DNA of 33,756 nucleotides from Pseudomonadota bacterium (GCA_021815925.1 JAKAZL010000022.1:1-33756); one strand, 5' to 3'; shown: positions 23,428 to 31,239, numbered from the stretch's first letter. The notes: a model not told the origin generated them from the sequence alone. A program made the numbers and translations.

Positions 23428-24026
23428 ATTTACCTTTAATATCAGTCGCTTGCGAGGACGCCGGGTTCGCAGGCTTCACTGTGTGCTTCATTATCATGCA
23501 GACTCCTTGCAGCGATTTGCTCACCGCTGCACGCAGTGCTCCGAGGCGCGTATCGCTTCAATCCGGCGCATCGTCTCGCCGCTCACGAAGGACGTTGCCT
23601 ATCGTGCGCAGGTCCGAGTAAAGGGCCGGGCTGCTCGTCGGCGACATTCCCGAACCGAAAGGAAGCGGAGCCCTGGGCGGCCTCGATTGAGACCGCCATT
23701 CGCGAGGGCGGTCACTTCCCGCACGCCGCCGCCGAAGCGCACGAGCTTCGATGCGCTTGCCAGGGACTACATCGAGACGGTCCTGGCCGAGTTCGACGAG
23801 GTGCAGCGCGCCGCCCGTACGCTTCAGCTCACCTGGTGGTCGAAGCAGTTCGCCGGCAAGAGTGTCGCTGAGATCACCGCTGATGCGATCTCGAAAGCCC
23901 GGGACGCGTGCGCGACCGAAACCTTCACGCGCGGCAAGCCACGGAAGGACAAGGAGACGGGCGAGATCATCGCGCCCAAGGAATACCGGCGCAGCGGCGC
24001 GACCGTCAACCGCTACATCGCGACGC
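23389..24026 (+). repeat. 638-bp duplication, copy 2
   Basis: Second copy of 20746-21383, ending at the integrase deletion junction. Confidence 0.85.
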
Positions 24027-24117
24027 CGTGGTGAAGCGCTACTCGCATCTTTTCGTCGAGCATAAGGCCAAAGTCATCCAGAAGATGGTCGTGGCGAAGG
24101 GGCTGCGAGCGTCCCGC
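23450..24117 (+). pseudogene. Integrase pseudogene with 592-bp internal deletion
   Basis: Same sequence as the element 1 integrase through 24026 (codons up to RYIAT), then a jump to the region coding KRYSHL. The offset to copy 1 changes from 2643 to 2051 bases, so 592 bases are missing, including the codons for the catalytic Arg, Lys and His-x-x-Arg. The number is not a multiple of three, so the frame stops at once (RYIATPW) and the tail continues in another frame. That tail (KRYSHLFVEHKAKVIQKMVV) is longer than the end of copy 1 and probably shows the original C-terminus. The N-terminal compensating frameshifts are shared with copy 1. No activity is expected. Confidence 0.88.
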
Positions 24118-24392
24118 TCCGCTCGAGTGGTTCGCATTGGAACCTCCTCACGCGACGCAAACTGCACCTGGTTTGAAGCGTCGCCTTACCAGAGTCCGGA
24201 CCCGACCCGAAGCGAACGGTCGCCTAGCGCGCTGAATTGTCTGCATCGGGATCGCGACGCGCCTTTGCATGGGGCAATGCCTTTCGCCTCGTAGCGAGCG
24301 CGCGGCAGCATCCTCGGATCGGCGATACTTGGCGAGACATGGCGATCGCCACCCGCGCGGTCGCACCGGGGGTCGCTAGAGGGGAGCTGGCC

Positions 24393-26258
24393 ATGCATCG
24401 TCGATATGGGCTGTTGATTCTGCTCTCGGCCATCGTCGTGGCCGCAACCGTCTATGGGAGCTGGGGTTCCTTCCAACCGCGGCCACAACTGCCGTTCACG
24501 GTGCGCTGGGTGGATGCGCACCAAGCGCTCATAGAACCGATCCCGGGCATGACGCCCGCCAGCCTTCGGGCAGGCGACCGGCTCAATCTCACCGCGCAGT
24601 CGCGCGCCATCCGCATCGCACTGGTTGTAGGCACTGTTCCGGCCTCGGCCGGCTATCCCCTGGTGATCGAGCGCGGCGCGGCGCAACTGCGCGCGACCGT
24701 GCACCCGGTCAACTTCAACAGCGGTGGACCCGCCAATTGGGCCGACTGGCTCACCGTGTACACGATGGCCCTTTACGCGGCCATTGCCCTGCTGGCGCTC
24801 TGGCGGGGCCATGATCGCGCCGCGTGGGGCATAGCCTTCTGGGCGATGGCCGAAGAGCCGCTCGCGTTTGCAGTTCACGCTATCCCCTCCAGCGACAACG
24901 GCATCGCCCTGCTCAAACTGCTCGGCTATATCGGCTTCGCTCTAGCTGCGCGGATCGGCTTCTACGTGATGGCGGAGTCGATTGCGGGCAGTGCGGTCCG
25001 CTCCGGTGCGCGCGCGTGGTGGCGGATCCTCTTCGCGCTCATTCTCGGCACTGCGACGGTTGTCGCCCTTGGCGGCCGGATCGCCGTGGTGACTCCAGGC
25101 TGGGCCGGCCTGATGCAGCCGGGGCTGCAATGGTTCGTGCCCGCCAGCTACCTGGTGCCCATCGCCCTGCTGGCCGCAAGCTTTCGTCAGGCCGATGCGC
25201 CGCAGCGGCAGCGACTGCGGTGGATGCTCGTCGGGAGCGTCGTATTAATAGGTGGGCTGGTCTTCATCGATGTTCCGCTGCCGCTGAGTTACCTGGCCGT
25301 AGAGATACTGAACAGCGGACTGCTCACCCTCGCCGCCACGCTGTTTCTCTATGCCGTGCTGCGCCACCGGTTGCTGGACATCACGGTGGTGATCAATCGG
25401 GCGCTGGTCTATGCGCTCACCACAAGCTTCGTCCTGGGGTTGTTCGCGCTGCTCGAGAGCCTGATCGAGCGCACGACGCTCAACCGCAGTGCGGGGCTGC
25501 TGCTCGAGCTCGCCGTTCCCCTCGGGTTGGGTGTGGCCTTGAGCAGCGTGCACCGGCGCATCGAGGCCGTGGTCGATCGGTTCATCTTCCGCCGCCAGTA
25601 CCGTGCCGAGACCGCGCTGCGTCGCTTTGGCGAGGACTGCGGCTTCATCCGCGAACCCGAGCGCCTGTTCGCGCTCAGCGTCGAAGAGATCGCCCGGCAC
25701 ACGGATGCGCCACAGGTGGCGCTGTACGAGCGCAGCCCGGGAGGCGAAGGCTATGTGTGCCGGCGCCAGGTGGGTGAGCTTGCGCTCCCGGAGACGATCC
25801 CGACCGATGATCGGGCCTTTGTCGGGCTGCGAGCGCGCAACGCCGAGCTCGCGCTGCACGACACCCCGAGCGTGCTGCCCACCGAGGCGTATGCCTATCC
25901 ACTGATGCTGCGTGGGGATCTGTTGGGTGCGCTGGTGGTGGGCGAGCGGCCCGGCGAGCACTACGCCACGGATGAACGCGCGCTGCTGTTCCATGTCGCC
26001 CACGAGATCGGCGCGGCGCTGTTCGCGCTGCGCGCGCAGGAGCTCGAGGCGCGAGCCAAGGAGAGCGAAGCGATGGTTCTGGAGGTCGCGGCGCGCGCCC
26101 GGGAAAGCGATGCGAAGGTGCAGGCCAGCGAGGCGATGCTCAACCTGGCGCGTGCCCAAGCGGAAGCACGTGTACTGGCGCTTGAAGAACGCGCCCGCGC
26201 TAGCGAGGCCTTGCTATTGAAGTTGCTGCCTGCAGGGGACTCCCCAGCCCGGCCGTAA
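24393..26258 (+). CDS. Multi-span membrane protein with GAF domain and coiled coil; sensor without output domain
   Basis: A 621-residue protein. The ATG at 24393 has GGGGAG (24381-24386) 6 bases before it. After an N-terminal membrane anchor (GLLILLSAIVVAATVYGSW) comes a ~75-residue periplasmic part resembling a PDZ fold (PASLRAGDRLNLTAQ), then about seven to eight membrane segments (residues ~115-375). The segment LLDITVVINRALVYALTTSF and the following VDRFIFRRQYRAE recur in ComP-like and related sensor kinases. A GAF-like domain follows at about 395-550, then a Glu/Ala/Arg coiled coil with repeats of EARAKESEAM type. There is no kinase, cyclase or phosphatase domain, so it may pass a signal to a partner by its coiled coil, or be a truncated sensor. 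Exact family not recognised. Confidence 0.75.
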   Translation: MHRRYGLLILLSAIVVAATVYGSWGSFQPRPQLPFTVRWVDAHQALIEPIPGMTPASLRAGDRLNLTAQSRAIRIALVVGTVPASAGYPLVIERGAAQLRATVHPVNFNSGGPANWADWLTVYTMALYAAIALLALWRGHDRAAWGIAFWAMAEEPLAFAVHAIPSSDNGIALLKLLGYIGFALAARIGFYVMAESIAGSAVRSGARAWWRILFALILGTATVVALGGRIAVVTPGWAGLMQPGLQWFVPASYLVPIALLAASFRQADAPQRQRLRWMLVGSVVLIGGLVFIDVPLPLSYLAVEILNSGLLTLAATLFLYAVLRHRLLDITVVINRALVYALTTSFVLGLFALLESLIERTTLNRSAGLLLELAVPLGLGVALSSVHRRIEAVVDRFIFRRQYRAETALRRFGEDCGFIREPERLFALSVEEIARHTDAPQVALYERSPGGEGYVCRRQVGELALPETIPTDDRAFVGLRARNAELALHDTPSVLPTEAYAYPLMLRGDLLGALVVGERPGEHYATDERALLFHVAHEIGAALFALRAQELEARAKESEAMVLEVAARARESDAKVQASEAMLNLARAQAEARVLALEERARASEALLLKLLPAGDSPARP

Positions 26259-26261
26259 CAG

Positions 26262-26552
26262 GTGTCTCTGCGGGAGCGTACCGGGCGGATCGCTCATGAG
26301 CTTCGCGAGGGAGGCCTCAAGCCAAACTCGGGAAAGGCGATGCTCCTCGAAACCCGCAGCGATCCGATCGCCGGTTGGCACGCCGCGGCCGATGCTCTCC
26401 TCAATGCGGGGCAGGGCGCGCTCGCCGAGAAGATCAGGTGGTTCATCGGCGGCATGCGGGGTTCGCTCACAACCGACGAGCAGCTGGCAGCGAAGCTCGA
26501 TGAGCGGACGCGCACCCGTGAGCGGGAGCGGCAAGTGGATCGCACCCGATGA
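26262..26552 (+). CDS. Small protein or fragment, possibly from a conjugative relaxase
   Basis: A 96-residue frame starting with GTG at 26262, four bases after the sensor gene stop. The segment DPIAGWHAAADALLNAGQGA followed by LAEKIRWFIGGM has the pattern seen at the C-terminus of TraA-like relaxases (W...AD.L...G...LA..IR.FV..MP), recalled from memory and not searched. The end is Arg/Glu-rich. There is no ribosome-binding site, and no other relaxase part is nearby, so it is probably a remnant of a conjugative element. Confidence 0.4.
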   Translation: MSLRERTGRIAHELREGGLKPNSGKAMLLETRSDPIAGWHAAADALLNAGQGALAEKIRWFIGGMRGSLTTDEQLAAKLDERTRTRERERQVDRTR

Positions 26553-26590
26553 ACCGGCGAACAAATTCGAAGACCTATGGGCCGCCGCCG

Positions 26591-26666
26591 GTCCAAGCGG
26601 CCCAATCTCGCCCCGCAGAAGAGGCGATGAGCGCTCCTCGGTCGCGTTGCACGGAATTGCGCCGAG
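26591..26666 (+). pseudogene. Remnant of a second HEPN gene (3' end only)
   Basis: 76 bases matching 23140-23215 at about 89%, including the final codons (KRPNLAPQKRR then TGA) and the sequence after the stop. Nothing of the upstream HEPN or MNT coding sequence is recognisable before it, so only the tail of a related module survives. The rest of 26553-26797 shows no gene. Confidence 0.7.
26647..26666 (+). repeat. Left 20-bp arm of the cassette around the StbDE pair
   Basis: TTGCACGGAATTGCGCCGAG, the homologue of 23196-23215. Its reverse complement resembles 28030-28049 (one gap, about three to four mismatches). Confidence 0.5.
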
Positions 26667-26797
26667 TGATTCGTCTCGTGCAGCGCTATCCCGATACCGT
26701 ACGGCGTCTCGCGGATATCTGAAGCCGTCGCACTACACGCCATCCTCTCGGTCTGCGTCCGGCGTTCCGTAGCGTCCGAACGCGTCTGAAACAACTC

Positions 26798-26826
26798 TTG
26801 AAAAGCGCGATATTTGTATCTATAAT
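26798..26826 (+). promoter_or_regulatory. Sigma70 promoter of the StbDE-type operon
   Basis: TTGAAA (26798-26803) and a perfect TATAAT (26821-26826) with a 17-base spacer. It is among the strongest promoters by sequence in the window, as expected for an autorepressed toxin-antitoxin operon. Confidence 0.8.
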
Positions 26827-26827
26827 T

Positions 26828-26845
26828 AGCTCCGAATTGGGAGCT
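26828..26845 (+). promoter_or_regulatory. Probable antitoxin operator
   Basis: Inverted repeat AGCTCC-N6-GGAGCT, extendable through flanking TTA/TTAA, directly after the -10 box. It includes the ribosome-binding site GGGAG (26839-26843), so bound antitoxin could block transcription, and a hairpin could limit translation. Confidence 0.6.
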
Positions 26846-26850
26846 TAATT

Positions 26851-27102
26851 ATGCATTCCATCTTTGCCGAGACGACGATCAGCATGTCGGAGTTCAAGAA
26901 GAACCCCGCAGCGGTACTTCGTGAGGCGGGAAACCGCCCCGTGGCGGTACTCAACCACAATAGGCCGGCGTTTTATATGGTGGATCCGGCACTCATGGAA
27001 GCCATGCTCGAGGCACTTGGCGATCGGGAGTTGCTCAATCTGGTGCGCACCCGGATGAGCGATGGTGCCGAGCCGATCGAGGTCGATATTGACGAGCTCT
27101 GA
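26851..27102 (+). CDS. StbD/Phd-YefM family antitoxin
   Basis: An 83-residue antitoxin. The ATG at 26851 has GGGAG 7 bases before it. The N-terminal DNA-binding part (AETTISMSEFKKNPAAVLRE, then PVAVLNHNRPAFYMV) is the Phd/YefM fold as in StbD; the acidic C-terminus (SDGAEPIEVDIDEL) is the usual toxin-neutralising tail. The promoter and palindrome ahead indicate autoregulation. It overlaps the toxin gene. It is probably cargo that stabilises the island. Confidence 0.9.
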   Translation: MHSIFAETTISMSEFKKNPAAVLREAGNRPVAVLNHNRPAFYMVDPALMEAMLEALGDRELLNLVRTRMSDGAEPIEVDIDEL

Positions 27103-27502
27103 GCAGCGGCCGAAGCACAAGTACCGCCTGCTGTTTCACCCCGAGGCTCTGAAGGAGTGGAACGCGCTTGACGGCTCGATCAAGAAACCGCTGAAAAAGT
27201 TGCTTGCCAAGCGGCTCGACAACCCACACGTGCCGGGAGGCTCCTTGCACGGCGATCTGATTGGCTGTTACAAAATCAAGCTCAATAAGCAAGGCGTCAG
27301 GATGGTCTACCGCGTCGAAGACAATGCGCTGATCGTGATGGTGATGGCTGTAGACCGTCGCGAAGAGAGCCTCGTGTATCGGTCCGCGCTCGCTCGTTTG
27401 GTAGACACAGTCAAGGCATTGACCACCACTGCGAAGACGGCACTTGCAAGAGAAGCTCCGGCGCGGCCTGCAAGCCGGCCCCCCAATCGCGCGAAGAAGT
27501 AG
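27089..27502 (+). CDS. StbE/RelE family toxin with long basic C-terminal extension
   Basis: RelE-fold toxins cut mRNA on the ribosome. The core YRLLFHPEALKEWNALDGSI, LAKRLDNPHVPGG, CYKIKLNKQGVRMVYRVED and VMVMAVDRREESLVY matches StbE-type toxins, with the conserved Lys/Arg/Tyr positions. The TTG at 27089 is preferred (GAGG at 27079-27082 and a 14-base overlap with the antitoxin stop); an in-frame ATG at 27062 would give 146 residues. With TTG the protein has 137 residues, about 45 more than usual: the extra tail is Ala/Thr/Pro/Arg-rich and ends PPNRAKK. Its role is unknown. Confidence 0.87.
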   Translation: MTSSEQRPKHKYRLLFHPEALKEWNALDGSIKKPLKKLLAKRLDNPHVPGGSLHGDLIGCYKIKLNKQGVRMVYRVEDNALIVMVMAVDRREESLVYRSALARLVDTVKALTTTAKTALAREAPARPASRPPNRAKK

Positions 27503-27585
27503 TCGTCAAATCCTCTCACCCAAGCGGACTGAACTTGCCAGGCACATCCAGGCTCATTTTCTGGAGCGCCGCGGTTTAAGCCGCC

Positions 27586-28026
27586 GTGGACACCGAAGAA
27601 GAACTCGCGGGCGCCTTGGGTGCGCTGCAGCGCCGCAGCCCGGAGGAGCTTTCCGCCTTCATCGTTTCCCTGCTTTGCGGCGCGCCTCCGGGCGTCCAGT
27701 CCTATGCCGCGGCCTTCATCGCTGCGGCGGATTCCTCTAAGGTCGCGACCATCGTTCGCCGCGAGATCAGCGCGCTGCGCGTGGGGGAGCGCGAGTACGA
27801 CGCGCGCCACCGTCGCAGCGCCGAGATCGTTGCCCGCGCAGGCTACACCCTCGGAATCATCGAACGGGTCGTGCTGCCGAGCGATGGAGCGCTCGCTCGA
27901 AAGCTTCTATGCGAGCTGCTCGACGCGGAGCAGCAGATTGCGGAGCAGGCCTACGAGGACGATTACGGCGCTGAGGAGTTATTTGCGCGGGTGCGGAGCC
28001 TGCTCAGCGCGAGCACCGAGCGCTGA
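27586..28026 (+). CDS. Hypothetical helical protein
   Basis: Not securely recognised. A 146-residue, largely helical acidic protein starting with GTG at 27586 without a clear ribosome-binding site. Visible segments are RRSPEELSAFIVSLLCGAPP, ADSSKVATIVRREISALRVG and AEQAYEDDYGAEELFARVR at the C-terminus; the last two loosely recall the C-terminal part of DUF6880 proteins, which is a guess from memory. No membrane segment or Cys cluster. It follows the StbDE pair and lies just inside the right repeat motif, so it is probably island cargo. Confidence 0.5.
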   Translation: MDTEEELAGALGALQRRSPEELSAFIVSLLCGAPPGVQSYAAAFIAAADSSKVATIVRREISALRVGEREYDARHRRSAEIVARAGYTLGIIERVVLPSDGALARKLLCELLDAEQQIAEQAYEDDYGAEELFARVRSLLSASTER

Positions 28027-28028
28027 CG

Positions 28029-28049
28029 GCTCAGTGCAAATTCAGTGCA
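28029..28049 (+). repeat. Right repeat motif of element 2
   Basis: GCTCAGTGCAAATTCAGTGCA matches 23243-23263 at 20 of 21 bases, and CTACTC follows in both places. It marks the right part of each element and is the partner of the arm at 26647. Confidence 0.7.
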
Positions 28050-28192
28050 GTGCGCTACTCGTCAAGCCTCGCCGGCATCCCTTCTTGCGCTCGCGGAGCC
28101 TTCGGCATATGCCATTGAATCAATTACTTGCGAGGTGGCGGAGGGCGTGTGCTCGAGCCGCGGCGAGCACTCGGCGCCCAAATGCATCGCTC

Positions 28193-28207
28193 CGCCGCGA
28201 AGCGGCG
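28193..28207 (-). terminator. Hairpin at the end of the hydrogenase operon
   Basis: CGCCGC-GAA-GCGGCG (28193-28207) begins 3 bases after the isp2 stop on the minus strand; a short ATTT follows about ten bases later in the transcript. It is a likely operon terminator. Confidence 0.5.
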
Positions 28208-28210
28208 CGA

Positions 28211-29470
28211 TCAGGAGGCGGGCTTCTCGACGAGATGCTCGGCGATCAGTTCCACGAGGCTCGCAAGGCCCCCATCCCACTTCCAGTGCGCTTTGCTTTC
28301 ATCCATCGTCAGGCGGCAGTTCGAGCAGGCCGAAACCATCGTCTTCGCCCCGCTTTTCTCCACCTGGTCCATTTTGAGCTTGAAGACCTGGTAGCGCAGG
28401 TTGGCCGCGCGCCCGATGGCCTGTACGCCGCCGCCACCACCGCAGCACCAGTTCTCATTGCCCGTCGGTGTCATTTCGTGAAAGTCGGTGGCAAAGTCCT
28501 GCAGCAGATAGCGCGCATCGGCCGTCGCACCGCCGCGCCGCGAGATCTGGCACGGATCGTGGTAGGTGATCGGCTCGGTGAGCGGCTTCAGGTGCAGCTT
28601 CCCGGCGCGTTTCAGCTGAGCGAGGTACTCGGTGATGTGCAGCACTTCGAACGGCAGGGGACGGCCGATCATGTTCGACGCTGACCACCGCAGTACGCCG
28701 AACGCGTGTCCGCACTCGGGGATGATGACGGTCTTGGCGCCGATGCCCTCGGCGGCCGCGACGATCCGCTGGACCATCGTCTTGGCGATGTCGGCCTTGC
28801 CGGCGAGGTAGCCGAAATTGGTCGCCTCATAGCCCTTGGTGCTGAGCGTCCAGCTGACGCCGGCATGATTCAGCAGCTTGGCCATCGAGGCCACCGAATC
28901 AGGGTACTTCATCGTCTCGACCGATGAGAGCGTCAGGAGTACATCGGCTTTGGGTCGATCGAGCGGGATCTCGACCTCGTGCTCGTCGGCTATCCACTCG
29001 ATCCGTTCGCGCAGCTTCTCCGGGGTGACCCCGAGCGGGCTGCCGTGATCGCGGGAGCTGTCGGCTGCCGCGAACAGGTCGGCAGGGCCGAGACCCGCAG
29101 CGACCCAGGCCTGGCGCGCTTCCCCGACGATCGAGGCGATGTCGATGCCCATCGGACAGGCCATCGTGCAGCGGCCGCACATCGTGCAGCTGTCGAACAA
29201 CAGCTCCTCCCAGTGCTGCAGATCCTCCGCGCTCACTCTGGGTGCTAGTCCGAGCAGGGCGAGCGGAAACTTATTGCGGCGGTGGGCCTTGGCGATCGGG
29301 AACAGCTTGTAGGCCGGCGTGTGCTTCGGGTCGCGCGAGGCGACGTAGAAATGGCAGGCCTCGGCGCACAACCCGCAGTGCAGACACCCCTCGAGATAGG
29401 TCGCGAGATGCCCCTCGGTGTGCGCGAGAAACTTGCGGGTCGCGGCATTCCGATCGATCACGGTGGTCAT
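28211..29470 (-). CDS. isp2: Isp2-like Fe-S protein (HdrD/GlpC family) of the hydrogenase
   Basis: A 419-residue cytoplasmic electron carrier. Two 4Fe-4S ferredoxin motifs are at the N-terminus: Cys29-Cys32-Cys35-Cys39 (CLHCGLCAEAC) and Cys95-Cys98-Cys101-Cys105 (CTMCGRCTMAC). The C-terminal CCG domain is complete, with Cys in HDPCQ, then CCG after 34 residues, then CSNC after 38, the cysteine-rich signature that in HdrB/HdrD binds a noncubane cluster used in disulfide reduction. The first CCG domain is degenerate (only PECGHAF). GAGG lies 8 bases before the ATG, and hynL ends 11 bases upstream. In Isp-type hydrogenases Isp2 pairs with Isp1; in Allochromatium-type operons isp2 lies before hynL, here after it. 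Confidence 0.87.
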   Translation of the reverse strand: MTTVIDRNAATRKFLAHTEGHLATYLEGCLHCGLCAEACHFYVASRDPKHTPAYKLFPIAKAHRRNKFPLALLGLAPRVSAEDLQHWEELLFDSCTMCGRCTMACPMGIDIASIVGEARQAWVAAGLGPADLFAAADSSRDHGSPLGVTPEKLRERIEWIADEHEVEIPLDRPKADVLLTLSSVETMKYPDSVASMAKLLNHAGVSWTLSTKGYEATNFGYLAGKADIAKTMVQRIVAAAEGIGAKTVIIPECGHAFGVLRWSASNMIGRPLPFEVLHITEYLAQLKRAGKLHLKPLTEPITYHDPCQISRRGGATADARYLLQDFATDFHEMTPTGNENWCCGGGGGVQAIGRAANLRYQVFKLKMDQVEKSGAKTMVSACSNCRLTMDESKAHWKWDGGLASLVELIAEHLVEKPAS

Positions 29471-29481
29471 GGGGCGGTCCT

Positions 29482-31239
29482 CTAGCGCACCCGCAGCTGC
29501 ATCAGCTCCTCGCCGTGCGCGTCAACGACGTGGACGGCGCAGGCGATGCAGGGGTCGAAGCTGTGGATGGTGCGCTGAATCTCCAGTGGTTGCTTCGGAT
29601 CGAAGATCGTATGGCGGTCCATGAGCGCCGCCTCATACGGGCCGGGCTGGCCGCTGGGGTCGCGGGGACCTGCGTTCCAGGTCGAGGGAACGACCGCCTG
29701 GTAATTCTCGATGCGCTCGTCGCGAATGACGATCCAGTGCGCCAGCGCGCCGCGCGGCGCTTCCATGAAGCCTACGCCGCGAGCCTCGCGCGGCCAGGTC
29801 GCCGGATCCCACTTCGCCTCGGAATGCACGGCCAGATCACCCGCCTTGATGTTCCCGGTCAGCTCGGCGAACCACAGCGGCATCTGATCGGCGATGATCT
29901 TGGACTCGAGCGTGCGCGCGGCGGTTCGACCCATCGTCGAGAACATGGCGCTCAAGGGCAGGCCGAGCTTGGTGAGGGCGGCGTCCGCGAGGGCCCGGGT
30001 CGGCTCATGGCCGCTTGCATAGAGCATCAGCACGCGCGCCAGCGGACCGACCTCCATCACTTTGCCCCGCCAGCGCGGCGACTTCAGCCAGGAGTAGTTC
30101 TGATCCGTCTCGAGGTGCTTGTAGGGCGGCGTCGGTCCGGTGTAGTGCAAATGGGTCTGCCCGGCATACGGGTGCAGACCGCTTTCCTTGCCGCTCGAGT
30201 AGTCGTACCAGGAGTGCGACACGAACTCCTGGATTTCAGCCGGATCATTGAGATCGACCGGATGAATCCGGGTCAGGTCGCGGTTGAGGATCACTCCGCG
30301 TGGTATGAGCCAGCTGCCCGGATCGTCGGTTCCCTTGGCTGGAAAATCGCCGTAGGTGAGGAAATTGCCGACGCCCTCGCCGCGTGCGAACCAGTCCTTG
30401 TAGAACGAGGCGATCGCGAGCGTATCGGGCAGATAGACCTGATCGACGAACTCCCGCATCTTCGCGATCACCGTCGCGACGCGCTCCAGCCCGTCCATGT
30501 TCAGCGCGGTCGCCGAGACACCGCCGCTGCCGGTCGTGTCAATGCTGATCGGCGATGGAGCGCCGCCGACCAGGAAATTCGGATGGGGATTCTTGCCGCC
30601 GAAGATCGCATGCAGCTGCACGACCTCGCGCTGCCATTCGAGCGCCTCCAGGTAGTGCGCAACCGCCATCAGATTCGCCTCCGGCGGAAGCTTGTAGCCG
30701 GGATTGCCCCAGAAGCCGTTCGCAAAGATGCCGAGCTGTCCGCCCTCGACGAACTTCTGTAGCTTGCGCTGGGTGTCGGCGAAATACCCCGGACTCGATT
30801 TCGGATACGGCGAGATCGACTGTGCGAGGCGGGAGCTCGCCGCAGGATCCGCCTTCAGGGCGGACACCACATCGACCCAGTCGAGGGCATGCAGGTGATA
30901 GAAGTGCATCACGTGATCGTGCACGAACTGCGCAGCGATCATCAGGTTGCGGATCAGCTGCGCATTCGGTGGGATCGGGTAGCCGAGCGCATTCTCAACG
31001 GCGCGCACCGAGGCTATGCCGTGCACAAGCGTGCAGACCCCGCAGATGCGCTGCGCGAACGCCCAGGCGTCGCGTGGGTCGCGTCCCTGCAGGATCAACT
31101 CGATGCCGCGCACCATCGTGCCGGAACTCAATGCGCCGACGATGGCGCCCTGAGCGTCGGTCTGGGCCTCGATGCGCAGATGTCCCTCGATGCGGGTGAT
31201 CGGATCGACGACGATCCGTGCATTGGCGGCGCTGTTCAC
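29482..31239 (-). CDS. hynL: [NiFe] hydrogenase large subunit
   Basis: The catalytic subunit that splits H2 at the Ni-Fe(CN)2CO centre. The start is GTG at 31239, overlapping the isp1 stop as GTGA; the frame stays open further upstream to 31713, but that part is the shadow of isp1. The N-terminus IVVDPITRIEGHLRIEA is the family's opening. The L1 motif RICGVC gives Cys66 and Cys69, and the L2 motif DPCIACAVHV gives Cys564 and Cys567. The 15 residues after His570 (VVDAHGEELMQLRVR) form the peptide removed by the HupD-type protease after Ni insertion; such a protease is encoded in the same operon. The 585-residue length is normal for group 1. It is exported with the Tat-tagged small subunit. Confidence 0.96.
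   Translation of the reverse strand: MNSAANARIVVDPITRIEGHLRIEAQTDAQGAIVGALSSGTMVRGIELILQGRDPRDAWAFAQRICGVCTLVHGIASVRAVENALGYPIPPNAQLIRNLMIAAQFVHDHVMHFYHLHALDWVDVVSALKADPAASSRLAQSISPYPKSSPGYFADTQRKLQKFVEGGQLGIFANGFWGNPGYKLPPEANLMAVAHYLEALEWQREVVQLHAIFGGKNPHPNFLVGGAPSPISIDTTGSGGVSATALNMDGLERVATVIAKMREFVDQVYLPDTLAIASFYKDWFARGEGVGNFLTYGDFPAKGTDDPGSWLIPRGVILNRDLTRIHPVDLNDPAEIQEFVSHSWYDYSSGKESGLHPYAGQTHLHYTGPTPPYKHLETDQNYSWLKSPRWRGKVMEVGPLARVLMLYASGHEPTRALADAALTKLGLPLSAMFSTMGRTAARTLESKIIADQMPLWFAELTGNIKAGDLAVHSEAKWDPATWPREARGVGFMEAPRGALAHWIVIRDERIENYQAVVPSTWNAGPRDPSGQPGPYEAALMDRHTIFDPKQPLEIQRTIHSFDPCIACAVHVVDAHGEELMQLRVR

Larger units (their letters stand above)
23389..28060 (+). mobile_element. 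Element 2: tandem, decayed relative of element 1 (right end approximate)
   Basis: Begins with a second tRNA-Lys 3' end and integrase remnant, then carries a membrane-GAF protein, a relaxase-like fragment, a HEPN-tail remnant, StbDE-type toxin-antitoxin and an unknown gene. The right end is set by the GCTCAGTGCAAATTC motif at 28029-28049, which in element 1 lies about 125 bases before the att site. No third tRNA-Lys end was seen up to 28210, so a right att is absent or lost. Confidence 0.5.

Noticed and set aside
28050-28210. Search for a third tRNA-Lys end as right attachment site of element 2
   Set aside because: No stretch resembling the 39-bp tRNA end is present before the hydrogenase operon, so the right boundary rests only on the 21-bp motif.
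29242-30762. 506-codon open frame on the plus strand
   Set aside because: Antisense to isp2 and hynL, which carry intact metal-binding motifs.
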